A stretch of 39,593 nucleotides of DNA from Cytophagales bacterium (lineage in GTDB: Bacteria; Bacteroidota; Bacteroidia; Cytophagales; Cyclobacteriaceae), in NCBI GenBank assembly GCA_025359125.1, contig JANYHI010000080.1:1-39593 (forward strand), read 5' to 3'. The notes under the pieces were generated by a model. It searched no databases. It worked only from the letters and a program-made list of their open reading frames with translations, and was not told the DNA's origin. A program made the translations under genes and the position numbers. This document shows positions 1 to 8,572 of this stretch, one piece after another (the first letter of the stretch is position 1; every line of letters starts with the position of its first letter).

Positions 1-156
1 AAAAGTGAAATTCATTTTTGTGAACAAGTAGCTGAGAAATTAGGCTACAAGAAAGGCGTAGTTGCAGAACTTTCTTCTCGCATTTACAGCGATCCTTCCA
101 TTACGGCCGATCGTAAAATGTTAATGGATCGGGCGCATAAGTTCATAAAATATTAA
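1..156 (+). CDS. 3' end of an unidentified gene (partial)
   Basis: An open frame enters from the left edge in frame 1 and ends in TAA at 154-156, giving the last 51 residues of a protein. The tail is mixed helical and charged, ending in DRAHKFIKY, with no signal peptide, membrane segment or motif I can identify. The frame is followed 17 bases later by a strong terminator, which supports this being a true gene end. I do not recognise the family. Confidence 0.6.
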   Translation, partial: KSEIHFCEQVAEKLGYKKGVVAELSSRIYSDPSITADRKMLMDRAHKFIKY

Positions 157-173
157 ACGGATTTTATTTCAAG

Positions 174-210
174 AAAAAAATAGCCACGCGAATCGCGTGG
201 CTATTTTTTT
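174..210. terminator. Bidirectional intrinsic terminator
   Basis: Perfect inverted repeat with arms TAGCCACGCG (181-190) and CGCGTGGCTA (194-203) around a 3-base loop, flanked by seven A on the left and seven T on the right, so it works on either strand. It lies between two convergent genes. The TAG stop of the amidohydrolase (201-203 on the minus strand) is inside the right arm, so that gene ends within its own terminator. Confidence 0.92.
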
Positions 211-1916
211 GCCTCATATAAAATTTTGCCTCCAAGTATTGTCATTTCAACTTTGGTAGATAAAATCTGATCATCGGGCACCTTCATCAAGTTCTTATCA
301 AACACAGTAAAGTCTGCCAGCTTGCCAACTTCAATAGAACCTTTTATTTTTTCTTCGAAAGCACCATAAGCGGCATCTAATGTGTAGGACCGCAGTGCCT
401 GTTCTCTGGTCAACTTCTCTTCGGGCTCATATCCTCCTGTTGGTTCTCCCTGCAAAGTCTGCCGGGTAACCGAGGCATAAAAGCTTGCAAGTGGATTGAT
501 GGGTTCTACTGGGACATCGGTACCGTTTACCAACTTCGCGCCAGACTTTAATAATGATTGCCACATGTAAGCTCCGTCTTTTATTCTTTTCGCACCTATC
601 CGATCAATTGCCCAAGGCCTGTCGGACGATAAGTGAATCGCTTGCATAGCAGGAATTACTCCTAGTTTTCCGAATCGAGGAATATCTGTTGGCGAGAGAT
701 GTTGCGCATGCTCAATTCTATATCGCGCATCTTTCGCTTTATCAGGATTTGCTTTAAAGGCCATCTCATACCGATCTAATATTTCTCTATTTGCTCTATC
801 ACCAATTGCGTGGGCACAAATTTGAAAACCATATTTTAATCCAAGAATAGAAATCCTTGCTACAGTATCCATCGAGAGGGTGGCCATGCCGCTAAAATCA
901 GGTCGATCGGTATACGGATCTAAAAGCCACGCACCGCGCGAGCCAAGTGCGCCATCGCAATTCAACTTCACAGCTCTTATCGTTAGCAATCCGGTAGAAT
1001 CTATCTCGGGGCCGTTCCTGAAATTTTCATACACCAACTCAGGATCAAAGCCGGTGAGCATTACATACAAACGAGTGCTTAACTTTCCTTCCGTTTTAAA
1101 TTTTTTAAATAACTCGATGCTACTTCTGCTCGCGCCCGCATCATGAAAACTGGTGATCCCACTTCTAAGACAGGCATTAATAGCTAACTCAAGTGCTTGC
1201 GAATTCATCTCTTCAGACTTTTCGGGTATATGCTGTGCGATCAGTTGTTGAGCTCGTTCATTAAAAATACCAGTGGGGTTGCCCATTGCATCGCGAATGA
1301 TTTCACCGCCTTCATTATGTTCTTTGCCAATTCTTTCTGGCGATAATTGATTTACCCCAGCCAGTTGCATTGCTTTGGCATTGGCAAATCCTGCGTGGCC
1401 ACTAGCGTGTTTTAAAAAAACCGGATTGTTTGGAGAAACTGAACTTAATAATTCATGCGTTTGAAAACCTTTGATCATTTTAGAAGGCTTAGTGGTCCAT
1501 TTATCCTGGTGCCAGCCTCTTCCTAAAATCCATTCGCCAGGCTTTGCTTTCGCAACTGCTTCCTTTACCTTTTCAACAAGCTCTTCATAACTTTTTACAT
1601 TCATCAAATCTAATTCCAGCTCATTATACCCAAGGCCCATAAAATGACCGTGTCCTTCAATCAAGCCGGGTGTCATAGTTTTTCCTTGCAGATCGATAAT
1701 GCGTGTTTGATCGCCTTGAAAATTTTTGATATCACTTTCTTTGCCAGCAAATACAATTCGATTAGCCGTTATGGCAACTGACTCCACTATCGGCTGGCGA
1801 TCATCCATTGTATAGATAGTGCCGCCTTTAATAATTAAATCAGCAGGTGTCTTTCTTTCAGAACAGCTTAGGCTGATAATCACTACACAAATGATGAATA
1901 ATAAAGGGCGCATCAT
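201..1916 (-). CDS. Amidohydrolase family lipoprotein (YtcJ-like)
   Basis: Metal-dependent hydrolase of the amidohydrolase superfamily, Amidohydro_3/YtcJ group; the substrate is unknown (family members act on amide or N-acyl bonds). About 571 residues, the usual length. The N-terminus is hydrophobic and ends at Cys18 in a loose lipobox (SLSC), so it is probably anchored on the periplasmic face of a membrane. The core begins with the small beta-sandwich strand around GGTIYTMDD. The metal-binding HxH follows at H89/H91 (GLIEGHGH). Downstream are HAIGDRAN, a RIEHAQ His, and GTDVPVEP with the catalytic-type Asp. The C-terminal KLADFTVFD strand closes the sandwich. Two adjacent ATGs are possible starts. 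It appears to be a single-gene unit, convergent with the gene at the left edge. Confidence 0.85.
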   Translation of the reverse strand: MMRPLLFIICVVIISLSCSERKTPADLIIKGGTIYTMDDRQPIVESVAITANRIVFAGKESDIKNFQGDQTRIIDLQGKTMTPGLIEGHGHFMGLGYNELELDLMNVKSYEELVEKVKEAVAKAKPGEWILGRGWHQDKWTTKPSKMIKGFQTHELLSSVSPNNPVFLKHASGHAGFANAKAMQLAGVNQLSPERIGKEHNEGGEIIRDAMGNPTGIFNERAQQLIAQHIPEKSEEMNSQALELAINACLRSGITSFHDAGASRSSIELFKKFKTEGKLSTRLYVMLTGFDPELVYENFRNGPEIDSTGLLTIRAVKLNCDGALGSRGAWLLDPYTDRPDFSGMATLSMDTVARISILGLKYGFQICAHAIGDRANREILDRYEMAFKANPDKAKDARYRIEHAQHLSPTDIPRFGKLGVIPAMQAIHLSSDRPWAIDRIGAKRIKDGAYMWQSLLKSGAKLVNGTDVPVEPINPLASFYASVTRQTLQGEPTGGYEPEEKLTREQALRSYTLDAAYGAFEEKIKGSIEVGKLADFTVFDKNLMKVPDDQILSTKVEMTILGGKILYEAKK

Positions 1917-2025
1917 AAAAGTTAAATTAAAAAATAAAGATAGTACAACTTGTAAATTTTAAGCGGCTATTTCCATGAGTGGCATGCCATATTGTTCTCT
2001 TATCTTTCGGAATTAATTTCAATAC

Positions 2026-2745
2026 ATGAAAAAATTATTTTTCTGCATAGCTCTTATGCTTGGCGCACTCGCCAGTAGCGCACAAGGTGTAGGTCTTTCT
2101 TTTTCCTATTTTATTCCACGCAACGGAGAGTTCTCAACACCTATTAGCCCATTCTCACTTAGAGGCGTTGGCTTTAATATCAATCGTTACATCGCATTCG
2201 AAACTGGTGCTTCTCTTTATCGTATGTCGGGTATGGGACTGATGGATTTACCCATCGAATCTACCCGATCTCTGCTAGGCCCTAACTTCACCATTTTTGT
2301 ACCTGCCGAAATTGTTTTTCAGTTGCCTGTTGGCAGATCTCAATTCGATATAAAAGGAGGTGGATTTTTCTTCTATGGTTTTGATCAAAATTTAAATTAC
2401 GGAAACTTTGATCGGGCTTTTCGAAAATTACAAAACTGGGATGTTGTTAATTCTAATTTATCGTTTGAAAATAATCCAGGGGTTGGAGTACATGCAGGAG
2501 TTGAGTTAACTATTCCAATAACTAGTCAGGTAAGTATTTCTCTCGAGACGAATTATTTAATGGGCAGTGCGAAGTTTCCTTTAAAAGGAAACTTCTCTGG
2601 CGGAACATTGAATGGTACCAATAGCTCTGTAGCTGTAGATTATAAAGATGCAAAAGTAGATTTTACCGGACTAGAGTTTTCAATCGGTTTGCACTTTAAT
2701 GCAGGAGGCGGAGGAAAACCTTCTAAACCAAAAAGGAGAAGATAA
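2026..2745 (+). CDS. Outer-membrane beta-barrel protein, function unknown
   Basis: 239 residues with a clear signal peptide (hydrophobic core after MKKLFF, cleavage likely after ASSAQ). The mature part is a run of short amphipathic strands rich in aromatic and glycine residues (GVGLSFSYFIP, YLMGSAKFP), ending in a barrel-like strand GLEFSIGLHFN and a short basic tail KPSKPKRRR. This resembles the small outer-membrane barrel families of Bacteroidota. The basic tail after the last strand is unusual, because barrels normally end on an aromatic residue. It is transcribed alone, divergent from the amidohydrolase. No specific substrate can be assigned. Confidence 0.7.
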   Translation: MKKLFFCIALMLGALASSAQGVGLSFSYFIPRNGEFSTPISPFSLRGVGFNINRYIAFETGASLYRMSGMGLMDLPIESTRSLLGPNFTIFVPAEIVFQLPVGRSQFDIKGGGFFFYGFDQNLNYGNFDRAFRKLQNWDVVNSNLSFENNPGVGVHAGVELTIPITSQVSISLETNYLMGSAKFPLKGNFSGGTLNGTNSSVAVDYKDAKVDFTGLEFSIGLHFNAGGGGKPSKPKRRR

Positions 2746-2857
2746 AACACAAACCTTGTGCTGGCATCTCAAATGTTTTAACTCACAATCATATACATTC
2801 CCATTAGCTAGTTTTCATACCTTAATATTTTAAAGCTAAGGTGTACTAGATTTAAAT

Positions 2858-3508
2858 TTAAACTCCCATCACCTTTCCATCCGCCAACACAAAAATACGT
2901 TCGTATACTTTCGGGTAAATCCGCGCCAACCCAGTAAATGAGCCAAATGCAGGGAGGAGTCCTTGTTTTTTTCCAAAATAAAAACAGGGAAGTAACAATG
3001 CTTGCTTGGCAGCCCCCTGAAGTCGAACACCGGGGTGAATGTGGCCTGCCAAATTGTAAAACCCTTCTGGTATTTTTTCAAAAGTCATTGGCTCGTGAGT
3101 TAAAAGCCATTGCCCCAAAGTCAAGCTTCCTTCATGCACTTTAATGGTATGTCGCACATATTGTTGCTTACTTAAAATATCATGATTGCCTATAACCAAT
3201 TCAAAAGATACTTCTACAAAATGCTGAACAATTTGTCCAACCGTTTCCCACTCTTGATTATAATGACTATGAAATAAATCGCCTAAAAAAATAACGCGCT
3301 TGGGTTTCGTTTTTTGGATGACATCGATCAGCAAAGCAGCATTTTTTTCATTAGCTGAAACAGGCACCGCTATTCCAGATTTTCTAAAATGATTGACCTT
3401 ACCAAAGTGAAGATCGGCCACCAGAATAGTCTGGTCTTTAGGAAGGTACAATACCCTCTCAGGCAACATGCAAATCCGCTGAGAAAATATTTCAAATTCC
3501 TGAATCAT
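2858..3508 (-). CDS. pdeM: Ligase-associated DNA damage response endonuclease PdeM
   Basis: Calcineurin-type metallophosphoesterase of 216 residues, the normal length. The metal-ligand motifs are complete and in order: D32-x-H34 (VADLHFGK), G76-D77 (GDLFH), G107-N-H-D110 (GNHD), H138, and G155-H-x-H158 (GHIHPG). This matches the PdeM family, which in Bacteroidota and Proteobacteria accompanies an ATP-dependent DNA ligase, an exonuclease and a DEXH helicase in a four-gene repair set. The helicase is present at 5093-7528 on the same strand, but a phosphate transporter on the opposite strand separates them. The ligase and exonuclease are not in this window. The ATG at 3506-3508 is the obvious start. 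Confidence 0.85.
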   Translation of the reverse strand: MIQEFEIFSQRICMLPERVLYLPKDQTILVADLHFGKVNHFRKSGIAVPVSANEKNAALLIDVIQKTKPKRVIFLGDLFHSHYNQEWETVGQIVQHFVEVSFELVIGNHDILSKQQYVRHTIKVHEGSLTLGQWLLTHEPMTFEKIPEGFYNLAGHIHPGVRLQGAAKQALLLPCFYFGKKQGLLPAFGSFTGLARIYPKVYERIFVLADGKVMGV

Positions 3509-3667
3509 TTGGCAAAAAAATGAGTTGCTTTCAAAATCATGACCTGCTTAAAAAGCGTAACATTGAGGTAACATACGATCTAAAAAGAGATTCTACCTTT
3601 GGTTGCACATTATTAAAGTAAAAGGCATCTTAGTGCCTCAAAGTACGGAAATCAATACTTAAAACTC

Positions 3668-5080
3668 ATGTTCGAATTAGAGACCTCTTATGCCATTTTA
3701 TTAATTTTATGTTTAGTTGCTGTCTGTGCCTTTGAGTTTGTTAATGGGTTTCATGATACAGCTAATGCAGTGGCCACTGTTATTTACACTAATACTCTTA
3801 AGCCCTGGGTGGCTGTAATTTGGTCAGGAAGTTGGAATTTTTTAGGGGTAATATTCGGTGGGATTGGCGTAGCCATGAGTATCGTCAATCTCTTACCTGT
3901 AGAAACATTGGTAGACCAAAATATTGCTCACAGTATATCTATGGCGGCCGCTCTTCTTATTACTGCTATTTTCTGGAATTTATTAACCTGGTACTTAGGT
4001 ATACCCTGCTCCAGTTCGCATACTCTTATTGGTTCAATTTTAGGAGTTGGTTTAGCGTATTCTTTTCTCCCTGAAGCATCTGGTGAAGCTGTCAACTGGG
4101 TTAAAGCTAAAGAGATAGGGTACTCTCTATTGCTATCACCTCTTTTTGGTTTTTCGGTTACTATCATTTTAATGTATTTGATTAGATCGGCAACTAAAAA
4201 AACTGAAACAGGAGATGCTTTATTTAAAGAGCCTAAAAAAAATCAGCCGCCACCGCTGTGGATTAGAGGAATATTATTTCTTACCTGTACGCTGGTTAGC
4301 TTCTTTCATGGCCAAAATGATGGCCAAAAAGGAGTTGGGTTAGTGATGTTGGTGCTCATTGGAATTGTACCTGCGTATTTCGCCATCAATCATAATGTGG
4401 ACACTACAAAATTACCCGCTTCAATAACGCACATTGAACGTGTACTGTCATCCGTTGATTCTACCACTTTATCTAAGGCAGACAGAACAAAACTGGCAGA
4501 TTCAAAAGTAATGGCCTCTAATCTCCAGTCTAAATTTGGGTTAATCAATAATGCTGCGTCCATTCCAAAAGCAAAAAGGTTTGAAGTAAGAAAAGATATT
4601 ATGGTTTTAGATCGAAACCTAAAATCGCTTATGAAAGAAGACGACATTCGTATGAGTGAAGAAGATAAGAAGAGATTGACATCGGGACTAAAAGATCTAA
4701 GAATAGTTACTGACTATGCACCAACATGGGTAGTTATTATGATCTCTTTATCACTTGGATTGGGAACCACTATTGGTTGGAAAAGAATTGTTAAAACCAT
4801 TGGGGAAAAAATTGGTAAAGAACATCTTACCTACGCCCAAGGTGCGAGTGCCGAAATGGTAGCTGCGATTACCATTGGTTTATCAACCGCCTATAGCTGG
4901 CCTGTGAGCACCACACATGTGCTATCATCGGGCATTGCCGGAAGTATGGTTGCCAATAAGGGAGTTAAAAATTTACAACCCGATACGATAAGAAATATTT
5001 TGATAGCCTGGCTATTGACCTTACCCGTTGTTATTATTATTGCAGGGGGTTTGTTCTTAACTTTTAGAGCGATATTCTAG
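3668..5080 (+). CDS. Inorganic phosphate transporter, PiT family
   Basis: Integral membrane phosphate permease driven by an ion gradient (PF01384). The duplicated PiT signatures are both present: FVNGFHDTANA near residue 25 and FFHGQNDGQKG near residue 215. The paired CSSSHTLIGSILG and PVSTTHVLSSGIAG repeats are also there. About ten hydrophobic segments flank a soluble insertion at roughly 245-345, rich in Lys, Asp and Ser, which is common in Bacteroidota members. 470 residues is a full-length protein. There is no PhoU-like (DUF47) partner beside it. It sits between pdeM and the Lhr-like helicase, both on the opposite strand. A -7-like TACCTTTG lies at 3594-3601, but without a matching -33 element. 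Confidence 0.9.
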   Translation: MFELETSYAILLILCLVAVCAFEFVNGFHDTANAVATVIYTNTLKPWVAVIWSGSWNFLGVIFGGIGVAMSIVNLLPVETLVDQNIAHSISMAAALLITAIFWNLLTWYLGIPCSSSHTLIGSILGVGLAYSFLPEASGEAVNWVKAKEIGYSLLLSPLFGFSVTIILMYLIRSATKKTETGDALFKEPKKNQPPPLWIRGILFLTCTLVSFFHGQNDGQKGVGLVMLVLIGIVPAYFAINHNVDTTKLPASITHIERVLSSVDSTTLSKADRTKLADSKVMASNLQSKFGLINNAASIPKAKRFEVRKDIMVLDRNLKSLMKEDDIRMSEEDKKRLTSGLKDLRIVTDYAPTWVVIMISLSLGLGTTIGWKRIVKTIGEKIGKEHLTYAQGASAEMVAAITIGLSTAYSWPVSTTHVLSSGIAGSMVANKGVKNLQPDTIRNILIAWLLTLPVVIIIAGGLFLTFRAIF

Positions 5081-5092
5081 TTGCCAGTAAAC

Positions 5093-7528
5093 TTATTCTC
5101 CGTACTCAATAATCATTTTCTTAATTCTGTCTTCAATTTTTTCTGAAGTCAATTTCTCGCGCGTGCGGTCTACAATAATTGGAAAAGAGAATGGCGTGGG
5201 CTTTTCTGGATGAGTGATAATGATTTTTTGTTGCTCAATACGATCAAGCGCCTTTCTTAAGCGTGCTTCTTCCAACTGAAAATCCATTACCTCTTCATAG
5301 GCTTGCAACAGTAATAAATTATCAGATTCATATTCGTGAAATACATTAAAAAAAAGCTGAGAAGAAGATTGGAGATGTTTCTCTTTTACTTTTTTACCGG
5401 GCATTCCCTTAAAAACTAATCCCGCAATAGCGGCAATGTCTCTGAATTTTCTGCGCGCCATTTCAGTAGAGTTAATACTAGCGAGAATATCAGTTGATAA
5501 CCCTTCTATGCCCAACACATTAATTTCTACCGCTTCCTCAATAGGAATGGGTTGATCTGATAGCAATTCAAATCCATAATCATTCATGGCAATGGAAAAT
5601 GTAATTGGTTTTATTTTTGAAATACGATACGCTACCAATGCACCGAGCCCTTCGTGCACATTTCTTCCTTCAAACGGATACATCACTACGTGGTATCCTT
5701 CAGAACTTTGAAAGTATTCGATTAAAAACTCAGTTTGTGTTGGTAAATGCGAGCGGCTTCTTTGCAGATCCATTAGCGGGCGAAGGAATTTCATCTCGTT
5801 ATCTGTTTCACTTTTTGTAGCTGCTTCATCAATTTTCAACCGAATCATTTCACTTAGCTGAGACGACAACGGCATTCTTCCTCCTTGCCAGGATGGAACC
5901 TTACCCGATTTTTTTTTAGAAGGCCTCACGTGCGCTTCCATTTCTTTAATGCGAACTAACTCTAAGCTTTTGCCGGCAAACCAAAATACATCGCCCACGT
6001 GCAAGCGAGAAATAAAATATTCTTCTATCGTTCCCAAATATTTTCCGCTGGTAAGTTTAATGTGCATAAGTGTATCGCCCACTATCGTTCCAATCGATAA
6101 TCTGTGCTTATAGGCGATTTGTTTATTTTCTACCTGATAGAATCCATTTTGTGAAATTACTTTTCTGTATTCATCATAAGCGGTGAGTGCCGCACCACCG
6201 GTGGCAATAAAATTTAAACACCAAATCCATTCTTCTTCGGTAATAGAAGAAAAGCTAGAAGTGCTTTTTACTTCTTCATAAATAGTGGCTGCAAAAAATC
6301 CATCCGACACTGCCAGCGTAATTAAATATTGAATGAGCACATCAAACGAACGGATATAAGGAATTCTATCTTCTACAATTTTTCGCTTCATGGCTTCGCG
6401 CAGGCCAGCGGCTTCTGCCAACTCTAATGAATTAGTAGGTAAGAAATAAATTTTGCTAGTAGCTTCTGGCTGGTGCCCACTGCGCCCAGCTCTTTGTAAA
6501 AAGCGAGCCACGCCTTTCGGGCTTCCTACTTGTATAATTGTTTCAACCGGCCGAAAGTCGACTCCCAAATCTAAACTAGAAGTACAAACCACCGCCTTCA
6601 ATTTTCCTTCGTGAAGTTGATCTTCCACCCAAGTTCTAATCTTTGCACTAATAGAGCCATGATGCATGGCCAAAACACCCGATAATTCTGGAGCTCTCGC
6701 TAGTAACTTCTGATACCAGATTTCGGCAAACGATCGTGTATTGGTAAAAATAAGTGTGCTCCTACTTTGGTTAATAATCGGAATAACTTTTTCAAGTAAC
6801 TGAATTCCCAAATGGCCCGCCCACGGCATCTTTTCTACTTCATCAGGAAAAATGGAAATAATTTCAATTTTCTTTTCAATGTTAGCTTTGATAATCTCAA
6901 TCTCATCAGAAGTAAAAGTGTTACCTATTAAAACCTCCACCGCTTGATCCATATTTCCGATGGTAGCCGAGATACCCCAAACTTTTAAACCAGGCGCAAT
7001 AACTTTCAATCGCGATAATGCGAGTTCCACTAATACACCTCGCTTCGAGCCAATTAATTCATGCCATTCATCAATTACAATTGACTTGAGGTTTTTAAAA
7101 TATTCGGGATAGCCTTTTTGCGAAAGCAATAGATGCAAACTCTCGGGCGTAGTAATCAAAAATTGTGGGGGCGTTTCTTTTTGTTTAGCTCGTTCGCGCG
7201 TAGAGGTGTCTCCGCTGCGCACGCCTACCTTCCACGCAATTTGCATTCCGTCAATAGCTTCATTGGCAGATAGCTCAATCTCTTTACCCAGTGCGCGAAT
7301 CGGGGTTATCCAAACGGAACGAGGACCTTTTGATTTTGGTGCAGGGTCATTCTTCGACTCCAATAAAATTGGAACTAGTAAAGAATAGGTTTTGCCGCTA
7401 CCAGTAGGCGCATTTACCAAGCCGCTCTTTCCATTTTGGTAGGCTTGCCAGGCGTCCACTTGAAACTGAAAAGGAGTCCACCCTAATTTCTTAAACCACT
7501 CTTTACCTATCTGCAAGGCCGACTCCAT
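5093..7528 (-). CDS. Ligase-associated DNA damage response DEXH-box helicase (Lhr-like)
   Basis: Superfamily 2 helicase of 811 residues. Walker A is APTGSGKT (40-47), motif II is DEWH (154-157), motif III is SAT near 187, and motif VI is QRAGRSGHQ near 350. After the two RecA-like domains comes a long Lhr/DUF-type C-terminal region that includes the LHVGDVFWFAGKSLELVRI segment typical of Lhr-family helicases. Length and motif set fit the helicase that belongs to the same repair set as PdeM, acting on damaged or nicked DNA with an ATP-dependent ligase. It is convergent with the phosphate transporter, with only 12 bases between stops. It is divergent from the B12-type regulator, so the gap 7529-7598 must hold both promoters. 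Confidence 0.87.
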   Translation of the reverse strand: MESALQIGKEWFKKLGWTPFQFQVDAWQAYQNGKSGLVNAPTGSGKTYSLLVPILLESKNDPAPKSKGPRSVWITPIRALGKEIELSANEAIDGMQIAWKVGVRSGDTSTRERAKQKETPPQFLITTPESLHLLLSQKGYPEYFKNLKSIVIDEWHELIGSKRGVLVELALSRLKVIAPGLKVWGISATIGNMDQAVEVLIGNTFTSDEIEIIKANIEKKIEIISIFPDEVEKMPWAGHLGIQLLEKVIPIINQSRSTLIFTNTRSFAEIWYQKLLARAPELSGVLAMHHGSISAKIRTWVEDQLHEGKLKAVVCTSSLDLGVDFRPVETIIQVGSPKGVARFLQRAGRSGHQPEATSKIYFLPTNSLELAEAAGLREAMKRKIVEDRIPYIRSFDVLIQYLITLAVSDGFFAATIYEEVKSTSSFSSITEEEWIWCLNFIATGGAALTAYDEYRKVISQNGFYQVENKQIAYKHRLSIGTIVGDTLMHIKLTSGKYLGTIEEYFISRLHVGDVFWFAGKSLELVRIKEMEAHVRPSKKKSGKVPSWQGGRMPLSSQLSEMIRLKIDEAATKSETDNEMKFLRPLMDLQRSRSHLPTQTEFLIEYFQSSEGYHVVMYPFEGRNVHEGLGALVAYRISKIKPITFSIAMNDYGFELLSDQPIPIEEAVEINVLGIEGLSTDILASINSTEMARRKFRDIAAIAGLVFKGMPGKKVKEKHLQSSSQLFFNVFHEYESDNLLLLQAYEEVMDFQLEEARLRKALDRIEQQKIIITHPEKPTPFSFPIIVDRTREKLTSEKIEDRIKKMIIEYGE

Positions 7529-7571
7529 ATTTTATTTTTAACACGAGCTTAACAATTTATAAATTCTGGTG

Positions 7572-7581
7572 TTTTTGTTTA
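7572..7581 (+). promoter_or_regulatory. TTTTTGTTTA element upstream of the CarH-like gene
   Basis: The decamer TTTTTGTTTA occurs 17 bases before the likely ATG of the B12-binding regulator. It extends into GTTTAAAC, a perfect 8-base palindrome. The same decamer forms one arm of the inverted repeat after this gene and appears again in the leader of the rhodopsin gene. It may be an operator half-site, but T-rich words are common in this DNA, so this is a weak call. Confidence 0.25.
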
Positions 7582-7598
7582 AACTTCAGCTTTTAAAG

Positions 7599-8471
7599 AT
7601 GGGCAAATATTCAATAAAAGAACTCGAAAGGCTTTCAGGCATAAAAGCTCACACTATTCGTATCTGGGAAAAGCGACACCGTATCATTGAGCCGCAAAGA
7701 ACACAAACCAATATTCGATTCTATTCTGATGAAGATTTGAAGAAAATTATAAATGTCTCTGTGCTTAATAATCATGGTGTAAAAATTTCGAAAATAGTAA
7801 AACTTACCCTAGATGAAATAAATAAACAAGTAGGAGATTTAAGCGAAAAGGAAAACTCCATAGATATATATATCGAGCAACTTATTGTTGCCATGATTGA
7901 TATGGAGGAAGAAAGATTTGAAAAGGTGCTTGCCACCCTTACCCTGAAATTCGGTTTTGAAAGAACGGTGCTAGAAGTAATTTATCCTTTCTTAGAAAAA
8001 ATTGGAGTGCTGTGGCTAACAAACAATGTAACTCCCGCCCAAGAACATTTTATTTCTCATCTGGTGCGACAAAAAATAATTGTTGCCATCGATACCGTTG
8101 CTTTGCCAGATAAAAATAGTCGCAAAGCAATTCTGTTTTTGCCCGAGAATGAAATACACGAATTGGCTTTGCTATTCTATCACTACATCGCTAAAAAGAA
8201 TGGTATACGAACTTACTATTTAGGTCAAACAGTTCCTTACTCTTCATTCAAGTCTGCCTGTAAAGATCATGATCCAGAACTAATTATTAGTTCATTCACT
8301 ACCCATCCTAAGCCTTCAGAAATTCAAAAATTTGTAAACCAGCTATCCGAAGATTTTCCTAATAAGGAAATATTGATAAGTGGTTACGCACTCAGAAAAT
8401 CATCTCTTTCTTATCCTAAAAATGTTAAGTTATTCTCTAATGCTTTAGATTTCAGGCAATTAATAGTATGA
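7599..8471 (+). CDS. MerR-family regulator with B12-binding domain (CarH/LitR type)
   Basis: Transcriptional regulator of about 290 residues. The N-terminal MerR winged helix (YSIKELERLSGIKAHTIRIWEKRHRII) is followed by a helical cap and a cobalamin-binding Rossmann domain. Numbered from this ATG, the cap keeps W139-x9-E149-H150, the Wx9EH signature that holds adenosylcobalamin. H187 in ENEIHEL stands where the lower axial His of CarH lies. In Thermus and Myxococcus CarH, adenosylcobalamin gives a dark tetramer that represses carotenoid genes until light breaks the Co-C bond. The same role is inferred here from the motifs and the adjacent sigma and crt genes. A GTG at 7569 could add ten residues, but the ATG at 7599 places the HTH normally. 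Confidence 0.87.
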   Translation: MGKYSIKELERLSGIKAHTIRIWEKRHRIIEPQRTQTNIRFYSDEDLKKIINVSVLNNHGVKISKIVKLTLDEINKQVGDLSEKENSIDIYIEQLIVAMIDMEEERFEKVLATLTLKFGFERTVLEVIYPFLEKIGVLWLTNNVTPAQEHFISHLVRQKIIVAIDTVALPDKNSRKAILFLPENEIHELALLFYHYIAKKNGIRTYYLGQTVPYSSFKSACKDHDPELIISSFTTHPKPSEIQKFVNQLSEDFPNKEILISGYALRKSSLSYPKNVKLFSNALDFRQLIV

Positions 8472-8495
8472 TTTTTTGTTTAACTAAACAAAAAA
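8472..8495. promoter_or_regulatory. Inverted-repeat operator candidate between carH-like and sigma genes
   Basis: Perfect 11-base arms TTTTTTGTTTA (8472-8482) and TAAACAAAAAA (8485-8495) with a 2-base centre, directly after the regulator's stop and 17 bases upstream of the -33 element of the sigma gene promoter. The 2-base spacer is too tight for an RNA hairpin and there is no GC in the stem beyond one pair, so a dimer-binding DNA site is more likely than a terminator. The nearby B12-type regulator is the obvious candidate ligand. Confidence 0.45.
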
Positions 8496-8512
8496 ATTAA
8501 TGAACAAATATC

Positions 8513-8542
8513 TTGTAAATACAACTATTAAGGGTACATTTG
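8513..8542 (+). promoter_or_regulatory. Bacteroidota housekeeping promoter for the ECF sigma gene
   Basis: TTG at 8513-8515, exactly 19 bases, then TACATTTG at 8535-8542. This matches the Bacteroidota primary-sigma consensus (TTTG, 19 bases, TAnnTTTG), with CTTG at the upstream element. Transcription would start near 8549, about 24 bases before the sigma gene ATG. It shows that the sigma factor is made by the housekeeping polymerase and is probably gated by the operator candidate just upstream. Confidence 0.65.
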
Positions 8543-8572
8543 TTAAGTATTCACACAAAAATATTAAACAAT

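Noticed and set aside
880-1146. Plus-strand open frame inside the amidohydrolase
   Set aside because: It lies wholly within a well-supported gene on the other strand and shows no protein-like motifs; the same holds for many other overlapping frames in the window.
1981-1988. Palindrome GGCATGCC upstream of the beta-barrel gene
   Set aside because: An 8-base palindrome is expected several times by chance in a window of this size and no promoter element is placed around it.
3594-3601. TACCTTTG as a promoter for the phosphate transporter
   Set aside because: The -7 element matches but the expected TTTG 19 bases upstream is absent, so it is not listed as a promoter.
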